Source: Providencia vermicola
Lineage (GTDB): Bacteria; Pseudomonadota; Gammaproteobacteria; Enterobacterales; Enterobacteriaceae
Length of the DNA stretch: 64,000 nucleotides
Direction: 5' to 3'
Assembly (NCBI RefSeq): GCF_020381325.1
Contig: NZ_JAGSPI010000006.1
Location: 124,001 to 188,000, forward strand
Part shown: positions 9,775 to 23,500 of the stretch, one piece after another
Numbering within the stretch: position 1 is the stretch's first letter
How the letters are laid out: each line of letters starts with the position of its first letter
Notes under the pieces: generated by a model
What the model was told of the DNA's origin: nothing
What the model saw: the letters and a program-made list of their open reading frames with translations, nothing else
The model's database searches: none
Translations under genes and position numbers: made by a program

Positions 9775-12006
9775 ATGGTTGCAGTAAGAAGCGCACATCT
9801 AACCCCAGCAGGTGAGTTTGCCCCAGAAAAATGGGTAGGCGGTCTGGGTTTGAGCAATAAACAATCAGAAGAAAAGCTCATCCATACCTGGCAGTTTTGT
9901 CACGATAAATTAGCAGGCCAAGAAATTGGGCCTTTATTGCTGTGGCGTGGCATCGAGATGACCGAAATCTTATCTACGCTCAGTATGGATATCGGCAGCT
10001 TACAAGCCGCATTATTATTTCCATTAGTAGAAGAAGGCAAGCTGGAAGAGCACGAAGTCATTGAACAGTTCGGAAATTCGATACATGAACTTGTTAAAGG
10101 CGTGCTTGAAATGGATGCTATTCGCCAATTAAAAGCGACACAATCCAGTGAAACAAGCTCAGTCCAAGTCGATAATATCCGTCGTATGTTATTGTCGATG
10201 GTGGAGGATTTTCGTTGTGTTGTCATCAAGTTAGCAGAGCGTATCGCGCATTTGCGTGAAGTCAAAGACGCCACAGAAGATGAACGCGTATTAGCCGCAA
10301 AAGAATGCTCCAATATTTATGCGCCATTAGCGAATCGCTTAGGGATAGGGCAATTAAAATGGGAATTAGAGGACTTCTGCTTCCGTTATTTGCACCCTGA
10401 TGAATACAAGAAAATCGCTAAGTTGCTCCATGAACGCCGTATTGACCGTGAAGATTATATTGATAATTTTGTCGGTACGTTGCGTAAATATATGCTAAAA
10501 GAGAACATTCAGGCTGATATTTACGGTCGTCCCAAGCATATCTACAGTATCTGGCGCAAAATGAAGAAGAAATCATTGGCGTTTGATGAGCTGTTCGATG
10601 TGCGGGCTGTGCGTATCGTGGTTGAACGTTTGCAAGATTGCTATGCGGCACTGGGAATTGTGCATACCCATTTTCGCCATCTTCCTGATGAGTTTGATGA
10701 CTATGTGGCAAACCCCAAGCCAAATGGCTATCAATCAATTCATACAGTGGTGCTGGGCCCTAACGGTAAAACCCTTGAAATTCAAATTCGTACTCGCCAA
10801 ATGCATGAAGATGCAGAGTTAGGGGTCGCTGCACATTGGAAATATAAAGAAGGTGCAACAGGAATTGGCAAGGGAAGCAGCTACGAAAATCGTATTGCAT
10901 GGCTGCGTAAATTAATTGCATGGCAGGAAGAAATGGCAGACTCAGGCGAAATGCTTGATGAAGTTCGTAGCCAAGTATTTGATGATCGCGTTTATGTCTT
11001 TACACCGAAAGGGGATGTTGTTGATTTACCGACGGGGTCAACTCCACTTGATTTTGCCTACCATATTCACAGTGATGTAGGGCATCGTTGTATCGGTGCA
11101 AAAATTGGTGGTCGGATCGTGCCATTTAGTTATCAACTGCAAATGGGGGATCAAATTGAAATCATCACCCAAAAACATCCGAACCCAAGCCGTGATTGGT
11201 TAAATCCAAACTTAGGCTATGTCACAACTAGTCGTGGGCGAGCCAAAATTCAAAACTGGTTCCGTAAACAAGACAGAGATAAAAACATTCTTGCTGGGCG
11301 CCAGATTTTAGATAGTGAACTATCTCAGCTCGATATTAGCCTGCGTGAAGCGGAAAAACTGCTTATTGCCCGCTATAACGTTCATTCTCTGGATGAAGTA
11401 TTAGCAGGTATTGGTGGCGGTGATATTCGAATTAACCAGTTGGTGAATTTCTTACAAAGCAAATTCAATAAAGCAACGGCGGAAGAAGAAGACCGTGCAG
11501 CGCTGAAGACGTTAGAAAACAAATCTTCTGTACCAAGGGCACCATCTCATAGTAGTGGACGTGTCGTTGTTGAAGGTGTGGGTAATTTAATGCACCACAT
11601 TGCAAGGTGCTGCCAACCCATTCCTGGGGATGAAATTGTTGGTTTTATTACTAAAGGGCGAGGTATTTCAATTCACAGTGTTGACTGTGAGCAACTTGCT
11701 GAGCTACAAAGTCACGCTCCAGAACGTGTAATAGATGCCGTATGGGGTGAAAATTATTCCAGTGGCTATTCTCTTGTGGTTAGGGTTGTGGCAAATGACC
11801 GTAGCGGGTTACTACGTGACATCACAACGATCCTCGCCAATGAGAAAGTCAATGTACTCGGTGTCAGTAGCCGCAGTGACGTTAAGCAGCAGCTAGCAAC
11901 AATCGATATGACAGTAGAAATTTATAATATCGAGGTGCTAGGCAGGGTGCTAGCGAAGTTGAATCAGTTAGCCGATGTTATTGAGGCCAAACGCCATTCT
12001 CAGTGA
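9775..12006 (+). CDS. relA: (p)ppGpp synthetase I, stringent response
   Basis: Ribosome-associated GTP pyrophosphokinase activated by uncharged tRNA. The product is 743 aa (E. coli 744). The N-terminal HD-like hydrolase region (to about 200) is degenerate, as in RelA rather than SpoT. The synthetase core contains GRPKHIYSIWRKM, FDVRAVRIV and EIQIRTRQMHEDAELGVAAHWKYKEG. A TGS domain (VYVFTPKGDVVDLP), a Cys-rich zinc-finger-like region (HIARCCQPIPGDE) and a C-terminal ACT domain follow. GGGAG precedes the start. An ERIC-like array begins at its stop codon. Confidence 0.97.
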   Translation: MVAVRSAHLTPAGEFAPEKWVGGLGLSNKQSEEKLIHTWQFCHDKLAGQEIGPLLLWRGIEMTEILSTLSMDIGSLQAALLFPLVEEGKLEEHEVIEQFGNSIHELVKGVLEMDAIRQLKATQSSETSSVQVDNIRRMLLSMVEDFRCVVIKLAERIAHLREVKDATEDERVLAAKECSNIYAPLANRLGIGQLKWELEDFCFRYLHPDEYKKIAKLLHERRIDREDYIDNFVGTLRKYMLKENIQADIYGRPKHIYSIWRKMKKKSLAFDELFDVRAVRIVVERLQDCYAALGIVHTHFRHLPDEFDDYVANPKPNGYQSIHTVVLGPNGKTLEIQIRTRQMHEDAELGVAAHWKYKEGATGIGKGSSYENRIAWLRKLIAWQEEMADSGEMLDEVRSQVFDDRVYVFTPKGDVVDLPTGSTPLDFAYHIHSDVGHRCIGAKIGGRIVPFSYQLQMGDQIEIITQKHPNPSRDWLNPNLGYVTTSRGRAKIQNWFRKQDRDKNILAGRQILDSELSQLDISLREAEKLLIARYNVHSLDEVLAGIGGGDIRINQLVNFLQSKFNKATAEEEDRAALKTLENKSSVPRAPSHSSGRVVVEGVGNLMHHIARCCQPIPGDEIVGFITKGRGISIHSVDCEQLAELQSHAPERVIDAVWGENYSSGYSLVVRVVANDRSGLLRDITTILANEKVNVLGVSSRSDVKQQLATIDMTVEIYNIEVLGRVLAKLNQLADVIEAKRHSQ

Positions 12007-12824
12007 TTTTCGTCATATTTTGAGCCGCAGCGTTGTTGGCTGCGCGCTCTCACCTTAGTCATATACTTATGTATGCTCCTAAGGATTCGTTTGCTTGCCG
12101 CCTAGCTGCAACTCAAACTATTTTGAAAATCGGCACCATTATTAATAACTATTTTTATATTTTGAGCCGCAGCGTTGTTGGCTGCGCGCTCTCACCTTAG
12201 TCACATTCGTATGTATGTTCCCCGAGATAGCTAATCTTACCGCCTACCGACAACTCAAACTATTTTGAAAATCGGCACCATTATTAATAACTATTTTTAT
12301 ATTTTGAGCCGCAGCGTTGTTGGCTGCGCGCTCTCACCTTAGTCACATTCGTATGTATGTTCCCCGAGATAGCTAATCTTACCGCCTACCGACAACTCAA
12401 ACTATTTTGAAAATCGGCACTATATAACAATAACCATTTTTATATTTTGAGCCGCAGCGTTGTTGGCTGCGCGCTCTCACCTTAGTCACATTCGTATGTA
12501 TGTTCCCCGAGATAGCTAATCTTACCGCCTACCGACAACTCAAACTATTTTGAAAATCGGCACTATTATCAATAACCATTTTTATATTTTGAGCCGCAGC
12601 GTTGTTGGCTGCGTGCCTCACCTTAGTCACATACTTATGTATGCTCCTAAGGATTCGTTTGCTTGCCGCCTACCTACAACACAAACTATTTTGAAAATCG
12701 GCACTATTATCAATAACTATTTTTATATTTTGAGCCGCAGCGTTGTTGGCTGCGTTCACATTCGTATGTATGCTCCCCGAGATAGCTAATCTTACCGCCT
12801 ACCGACAACTCAAACTATTTTGAA
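12007..12824 (+). repeat. Tandem array of six ERIC-derived units (about 142 bp period)
   Basis: The sequence cgttgttggctgcg recurs at 12031, 12173, 12315, 12458, 12600 and 12741. Units are joined by a shared spacer (aaaatcggcac, then attattaataactattttta-type sequence). Units 1 and 5 have matched central arms CCTTAG/CTAAGG. Units 2-4 carry CCTTAG on the left but CCCGAG on the right. Unit 6 lost about 15 bp of its left arm. Short open frames across the array only translate the repeat. Confidence 0.9.
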
Positions 12825-12924
12825 TGATCATTTTCAAGTTTTCTTTGTTGATTAGCCTTTATATCTGGTAAGTTTGAGATAAAGGTAGCAATGTAGAAAC
12901 AAAAGAAAATCAAAGGGTAATACG

Positions 12925-13719
12925 ATGAGTCAGCAAAATCACCAAATTGAACGCTTACTATCCATCATGGCACAGTTACGCGACCCGCAAACGGGGTGCC
13001 CTTGGGATAAAGTACAAACATTTAAAACCATCGCACCTTACACACTTGAAGAAACCTACGAGGTGCTTGATGCGATAGAGCGTGAGGATTTTTCTGATCT
13101 AAAAGGCGAATTGGGTGACTTATTATTCCAAGTCGTTTTTTATGCACAAATGGCGAATGAAAAATCACTTTTTGATTTTAATGATATCTGCCAAGCTGTG
13201 AGTGACAAACTTGAGCATCGCCACCCACATATCTTTGATACGAACAACCAACTTTCAAGCTCCGAAGTGATTGAGGGATGGGAAAAGCGTAAGGCAAAAG
13301 AACGTGCTGAAAAGTCTCAATTTTCTGTACTTGATGATATTCCAAACTCACTCCCTGCGCTGATGAAAGCCTATAAAATTCAAAAACGTTGTGCTTCTGT
13401 CGGTTTTGATTGGGATACACTTGGCCCAGTGGTAGGAAAAGTGCATGAAGAACTTGAAGAAGTCATGGAAGAAGCCACTCAGGTAGTTGTAGAACAAAAC
13501 CGCTTAGAAGAAGAAATTGGAGATTTACTGTTTGCGACAGTAAATTTGTCTCGTCACCTAGGCCATAAGCCCGAAATTGCACTGCAAAAAGCCTGTAATA
13601 AATTTGAACGACGTTTTAGGCAAATCGAGAAAAGCTTATCCGAAAATGGTAAGTCTGTAGAAGGTGCTACACTTGAAGAGATGGAGGCGCTTTGGCTGCA
13701 GGTTAAAAGCCAAGAATAA
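12925..13719 (+). CDS. mazG: Nucleoside triphosphate pyrophosphohydrolase MazG
   Basis: All-alpha NTP pyrophosphatase that hydrolyses (d)NTPs to monophosphates and is linked to lowering ppGpp. The 264-aa product has two MazG modules. The first (about 30-110) has EETYEVLDAI and LKGELGDLLFQVVFYAQMA; the second (about 165-235) has KVHEELEEVMEE and EEEIGDLLFATVNLSRHLG. Both carry the EExxE/ExxD metal-site pattern. It follows relA as in E. coli but is separated from it by a 900-bp repeat array. Confidence 0.96.
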   Translation: MSQQNHQIERLLSIMAQLRDPQTGCPWDKVQTFKTIAPYTLEETYEVLDAIEREDFSDLKGELGDLLFQVVFYAQMANEKSLFDFNDICQAVSDKLEHRHPHIFDTNNQLSSSEVIEGWEKRKAKERAEKSQFSVLDDIPNSLPALMKAYKIQKRCASVGFDWDTLGPVVGKVHEELEEVMEEATQVVVEQNRLEEEIGDLLFATVNLSRHLGHKPEIALQKACNKFERRFRQIEKSLSENGKSVEGATLEEMEALWLQVKSQE

Positions 13720-13722
13720 AAT

Positions 13723-13843
13723 GTCTCGTCATATTTCGCACTACAGCGTTGTTGGCTGCGTTCGGCTACACGGGTCACATACTTATGTATGCTCCCCGAG
13801 ATATCCTCTCTTGCCGCCTAGCTGTAATGCGAACTATTTAGAG
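13723..13843 (+). repeat. ERIC-like element after mazG
   Basis: Single unit starting a few bases past the mazG stop codon. Left arm TCGCACTACAGC matches the complement of the right arm (TCGCATTACAGC), with a locus-specific sequence unlike the other copies. The central palindrome is present (gggtcacatactta, gtatgctcccc). Confidence 0.85.
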
Positions 13844-14204
13844 CCAGTACATGTAAGTATTGAAATTGTTTGTCGTTTTAAGATTTGGATACTGTTGGTT
13901 TATTCTAAAAGTAATTTATTCAATATTCCCAAATAAAGCTTCAAAAACAATGAATAGAATGGCATTTTTAGGCGTTAAATAGCGAGTGATAGAGTAAATA
14001 GTTATTCAAAATCAAACTTAGTGCAGAATTGCATTTTTTACGCTATAGAGTGAGCTGAAAGGATTTAGCTTTTGCCTTTAAACTGTGTTAATGTATAAAA
14101 ACAGACGCAGATGACTATTTTTGAAGCGATAAATAATTTTTGTTTTTAACTTGCTGATAATATTAGAGTATTGATGAAATTTAGCCTTATTATGCTTAGA
14201 ACAT

Positions 14205-14233
14205 TTGTAGCGAAATTAAGGTTCGGGTATACT
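14205..14233 (+). promoter_or_regulatory. Likely sigma-70 promoter of pyrG-eno
   Basis: TTGTAG and TATACT are separated by exactly 17 bp, placing a transcription start near 14240, about 50 bp before the pyrG start codon. The preceding 13844-14204 stretch is AT-rich with no gene or further repeat visible. Confidence 0.6.
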
Positions 14234-14273
14234 GTTTTCCCGTCCTGTTATATCCATCATCTTTTAAACCTAA

Positions 14274-17293
<3,020 letters not shown>

Positions 17294-17316
17294 TTTAATA
17301 GCTAAGCTAATTAATT

Positions 17317-17346
17317 GAAACGGGAGGCGAAAGCTTCCCGTTTTTT
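17317..17346 (+). terminator. Rho-independent terminator of pyrG-eno
   Basis: An AAACGGGA / TTCCCGTTT stem around a GC-rich loop (ggcgaaagc) is followed by six T residues. It closes the conserved operon before the accessory toxin gene. Confidence 0.92.
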
Positions 17347-17513
17347 ATGCCTAAAATAAATGATATTTTAAATAACGATAAAAAAATTATTTTTTCCATA
17401 TTAAAGTTAATCTTAAATTTACCTATTTTATTAAAATGAATTCAATAAGATTTATTTTCTGTGATAGAAATAAATCTTAAAAATAAATTAATTTTGATAT
17501 TAAAGGGTGGAAT

Positions 17514-20500
17514 ATGAGAAAGAAAGGTTATGAGATGTTACTTGCTATTTCAAGGGAAGGCAGAGATAAAGCAAAAACTTTTCAGGAAGTTATCGATTTA
17601 ATTAATGAAATTAAAATTGGTTATAAAAATAATAATTTATCATGGAATTCTGTACTCAGGGAAAAAAGAAGAAGCGTCGAAGATAAAATAACGAGTATTA
17701 TTTATCACTTATATAGTAATGATATCCCGAAAGAATCAAGTAGCTTAAATCTTGAGGAAAAAAAATTATTTTTAGATGAGTTTCGAGCTCTTCTAAATTC
17801 AGAGGTTAGAGAAAAGGTTAATATTAGAGTTCAAGGGCCAACTGAAGAACCTTTTTTTGAATTAAGCTCAGAACAACAATTGAATGCAAGTGCTTATCGT
17901 ATTTTCCCAAAAGATTACCGTCAACGTTATTTGAGTAAATCAAATTTACTGGCTCGATTGACGGTTAATGTTAATAAGAAAAATTACATTAATTTAGCAA
18001 ATGCTTTAATTAAGTTATATGACAATGACCCGAAAAAAAATGTCTTTCAATCAAAAATTATGGGGCCAAGAAATTTAGGTAACAGAACGGATCAAGCCGT
18101 TATTTACCTTGCAGAGGCGAATTCTGTGTCTGCTAAAGAAGTTAGCCAGCAATTAAAATCACTGTTACCACCAGATGCACTTATTGAACATACACCTGTT
18201 GGCATGAAAAGGCTAATGACTGGGATCTCTTACTCTGAAACGGTTGAGGGGCAATCCAGTAGTCATGGTGAATCAAGGTCAGTGATTATGGCCAAGGCAG
18301 TCACAGAATCGTTATTAACAGGTGAAAGGTTAAAAAGCATATTACCAAAAACATTACAACGTTTTGGTTATGACCCTAAAGATCCTGCTATTATTTCTCA
18401 AACAATTAAAGACAGGTTTTTGAAAACAGGGCTGAATAGTTTAAACTTAGAATTAAGTACTGCTGCTCCTAGTCGAGATATACAACAATTTGAATTAAAT
18501 CCCGAGCAATTTTGCTATTCATATAAAGTTAATGCAGGTTATCTCAACGATGTAAACAACATTCCAGCAAGTGGGAAAGTTGTATTTTATCGTAATGAAA
18601 AATTCGAATATGAAATAAAGTATGTCGATGATACTTATCATTCAAACCCTGCTTATGCGCTAGAGAGTTATTTTTTAGATACTAACTTAAAAGAGGCAGG
18701 AAAAGACTTTTCTAATTATATTGATATAGAAAAAACATCTCCAAAAAATAAATTTTTATTTTTAAGTAAGGTTAATAAAGGCTCTGTTATTGTAACAGAG
18801 TTAGATTCGACAAAATATAGGTTTTTTTTTGATAGCCGTTATAACAGCTCTTTACTCTATGATAATGTTACCATGGCTATAGATGAGCGAGATTATAAAA
18901 ATAGGGAACATGATAGTCCCTTTATTTTTTTATATTTTGATGATGGAAATTGGAAATTAGTTTTTCAAGATAGAACGAATCAGGAGGGATTACACTTTTT
19001 TCCTGATAGTGTAAAAATAAAATCAACGAAGAGTTATTTTTCAGATGAAAAAAAAACGGAATTTAATCTTTACAGGAAAAATGTACACGAAAAGTTGAAT
19101 ATTTTTGCTAAAAAACTAGGCGTCTATTTTTCTACAGTTGAAGGGCCTTCAATCACAGATGAAAACAAAGTTAACTCTACTCATTGGTTAAATTTAGCTA
19201 ATGAAGTAAAAAGAAAAGTCCAAGCGAGTTCGGATGAGTTAAGAAATAGAATTAGAAATATAGAACTAAATCTAAAGAAAGTTAATGATGTAAATATTAT
19301 TACTGATATGCGAGCAACGATAGATGTTAATCAGGTTCTAGATAAAATAAAAAATGAACAATTTAATGAGATATACTCGAGCTTACTTGAGGTTGAATAT
19401 GCTTTTTATTTGCAAACACTTAAGCAGAATAAAGGTATGGACTTTGTGGTTCGAGGAATAAAGTCAGGGTCTTCATCATCTAAAGTAGATGAACATAGCC
19501 GGCTAAGAATAATCGAGCGCTATGAAAACTTTTTGTATTTACATAGAACATCAAAAAATATTGAATTTAGAAATGAATTCAATGAGGGAATGAAAAACTA
19601 TAATGATGTTATGCTTAAAGATGTTAATAGCACAACAACGACTTGGGAGTTAAAAAAACAGTACGTGATAGCGGAGCTTTCAGCAAGAGAAAGAGGCGCA
19701 TTATATCGGTTGATTCAAGAGGCTGGCTATGCTGAATATATCGATAAAGTTCTTATTGAAACAGGGAAAATTAGCGAGTTTTTTTATGAAAATGGAAGCA
19801 AAATTAATAGATTGATACCCCAGGACTTTTACTTATCAATTATTAAAAGTGAATCTGGTGGGCGCTGTTACCCCTTGGTTAGGGCGATGTCTGTTGCATT
19901 GGCAAAAGGGGGGCAAAATAGTGCTGATAAACTCATTGATAAGCTCTATGTCGCTGCTGCAAATCCAGATGATGAAAATTCCATTTTATTAAAGGAGGGG
20001 TTGAAGAACCTACATTCAAATACTGAGGCTGTTGAATCTTCTTTTTCCTATGGGAAAATGAGCTTAAACAAGATTCAAGAGTTATTAACTGTTCGTGATG
20101 AAACAATGATGTTTGCATTAAATACTAGTAGTCATTCAATGATGTTAGGGAAAAAAGTGGAAAATGGTAAGAGCAACTATTATTTCTATGACCCTAACTT
20201 TGGTATCTTTGTATTTGATGATAGCCAAAGTTTATTTAATGCAATAACAAAGTTCTTTACTGAGAAAAAATTTGCACCTTATTACTCTGCATTTGAAGTA
20301 GATGGAAAGCCGGCTTTTAATTTGGTTTATATTGATACCCATAAAATGAGGGGGGTTTCGATAGGTAACCAGCTTACTGTTGAAAATTTAAGCGATGAAA
20401 ATGAGATTAGCACAATAGAAGCGAGGCAGAATAAAGCAAGATTAATATTAAAAGGCCAAAATGAAATATACCAAGATTTACAATTAAAATGTTTACTATC

Positions 20501-23500
20501 CATCTTGGATGCAAATCAGTGGGCAGAAAAAATTCATGAAGCAAGCGTTAAATTATCTGTAGAAAATAACCTTGATAATCGATGGCTTCCTATGTTCCAT
20601 AATATAGAAGAAGAGAGAGAAGGGCATTATCGCCTTCAACTTATTTATTTAGACAATCCAAGTTTGACGCAGTGGGTTGAGACAACAGATAAAACTTTTA
20701 TCGATTTTCACCAATACAACCTCGAAAAAATGATGGAGTTTGGTCGTTATTACCATCTTATTGAGGAGGAGTTCAAACAAAAACCTCAAACTGCGGAAGG
20801 TGATTCAATTGATGGTTTAAATGCAGGGATTGCGATTCAATCAATCATTCAGTGGGTAGAAGACAGAAACCGCAATGAAAATACGGAAACTTCGAATACA
20901 TCAAATTTAGCTATGGCTTTAAAAATTCATACTTATGTCAACTATGCATTAATCAGCTATAGCACAGCAAAAGATGTTGTTCACATAGCGCAATTAACTA
21001 AAACCGCATTAAGTTACCAGACAAAAACAGTATCTCCCTCAATGAATCTCTTTTCGTCATCACTCGCTAAAGTTGCTAATGAGGGGCTATCGACATTTTT
21101 TAATGGTGCATTGATTGGGTTTGATATTTATGAAATAACACAAGCTGAAAATGAGCCACAGACAATCACTTTTAGTACTCAGCTCACTTTTGATTCTGCA
21201 AGTTTTTTGACTAATGCTGCGGCTATAGGTGTTGATGCTTTTGGTTACACGACCGCTTCAGCCTCTTTAGGTGGAATGGGAGTCATTGTTGCTGGGCTTG
21301 GTATTGGTTGCACAGCACTTGCGCGTAATTTTGCCATCATAGGTGAGAATGCAAAAGCGGTTGGTGTGTATTTTAGCGCACTGGATCAAGCATACCAAGG
21401 TAATGGTTATGAATATTCCAAAGATAATAAAGTGTTAGTACCTAAATTTGGCGCCGTGTTTAAAACAGTAGACTTACAAGCGAACCACATTGAATTTGAC
21501 AGTCAATATATTTATCGTACGAGTGCAAAATCTTCAGGTGGGGGGCGAAAAAATTATATTTTTTGGGCTGGAAATTTTCCAACTATGGTACATGATAGAC
21601 AGCAGGCAATTAATATTCGTACAGGAATAGGTTATGCAAATAGATATCATAACGTAGATTTTTCGTCACAAGAGAACATATTTTTACCTATTACACCAAA
21701 ATCATATATAAAGTATGATTATAATTTATGGCCAGGGGCGACAACAAGGCACGATAATGGTTTTGATGTTATTCGTAGGCTAGAGCTGGCGAATAATTTT
21801 GACTATGATTTTTATATTTTCCCAAGTGAAAATACAATTACTCATATTTACCATGAGTATGTTAATACCCCAATAAGTGTTAGGTTAGGCAATAAAAAAC
21901 GTAATCTAATTATACCTAATTTACCAAAAGAGTGGCACGGATTTGTTAGTTACAATCTAGAGTCGTGTGGGGGAGAATATACCATTAATATTAATGAAGG
22001 AGTTAACTTATCATTATCAGATTGCTCAAATTGCCAGAGTTCTTCTCAATGGATAATTAACTCAAAAGAGGTCAAAAATGAAACTATAAACATATTAGAT
22101 GATAGGATTAGAGTGGGGGATGTTGATATTTATATCGAGAGTGAAAACCCTGATAATAAATATTATATTATTAAAAATGAAAGTGAATTAAACGAGATAG
22201 ATTTTAAAGAAAAATCAATTAAAACGATAAGTATTGATGAAGATTTATGGAAAGATAATATAAAAGGCTTTGATGCATATTTACATACTTTAGCTCTGGA
22301 GCATAGAACACATCAACAGTATGTTATTATTAAAAATTATCAACATAATGGAAACAATGTAGGCCGTGCTTATTTTGATGTGAAAACGGAAAAAATACTA
22401 TTTACAGACTCAATTGATGTAGAGAAAAAAAATGCACTGTTAGGGGGGGTTAGAAATGACAAGGCTATTTTTTATACAGTAGGTTCGCCTCTGATTTGGG
22501 TGACAGATCTTAATAGTGGAAAGGTTCTTTCTGAATACCGATTAGAAAACAAAATGGCCCGTAATTTAGACATTCTAAAAGTCTGGTCAGAAGAGGATAT
22601 TATTTATTTTTCTTGTCGTTATCAAGACTCACTAGAGGTAGTGAACTACCAAATTGTGGGAAACAATATTGAATTAGTGAGTCTTGTTTCAGCACCTGAA
22701 CTGTTAGTCGATTTAGCTAGCACGCATACTCAGTTAGGAGGTACTGAACCTGAAGAAATTTTACAGCGTTACTTGATTGATAATAAAAATAATTTTGGAA
22801 TGTCACAGTTGAAATACTCCAGCTTAGCCAGTTTGGTGATGATATCTGGAAGTGATTATAATCAAGCTCAGCACCGCTACTGGATTAGACTCAAAGATAA
22901 TAAACTGATTAAGCCTAACCTATCTGCTTCGTTAGGATTTGGTCAGTTTCCCGCAGATCGTACTTTGAAACAAAGTCACTGGGCAATTCCTGAGGATTTA
23001 CATTTAGTTTCATCATTATTTGATGACGATGGGACTGAAGTCTTTTACTTTTATAGTGACAAGGAAAAATCACTCTATCAACAAAGAGGTGAGGGGCAAG
23101 ATGTATTAAATGTGATTAAACCTTCAGCATGGTTTATGTACACTCCTAATCTAGATAGCGTATTTACATGGAAAGGAAATTTACTGCTTGTTGATAGTTT
23201 TGGTGTTGTTAGTCAGTTACATGCTAATGGGGATTCATTCATTGTTGCATTGAATGATAAATGGTTTCAGGATCGTGCGTTCTGGTGGAGAGATATCGAA
23301 TCTCTCTACCAAAATAAAACAACTCTAGCATTACTTGGTATTAAAAGTGTTGATAATAAAAAAATAGTTCCAGCATGGAGTGTTCAAGGGAAAGTCATTA
23401 TTGCACATCAACTTTCTTCAGAAAATGAACTGCAATTTTTAGGTCTAAATGCAGGGTGTTCTGGTGGGGTAATTTTTGATAAAAAACAAAAGAAATTATA

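Noticed and set aside
12550-12789. 79-aa open frame with internal repetition
   Set aside because: It is a translation of two ERIC-derived units; it has no ribosome-binding site and ends at repeat boundaries.
12007-12824. CRISPR array
   Set aside because: Repeats are about 142 bp, palindromic and contiguous with near-identical spacers; there are no short direct repeats with unique spacers and no cas genes.
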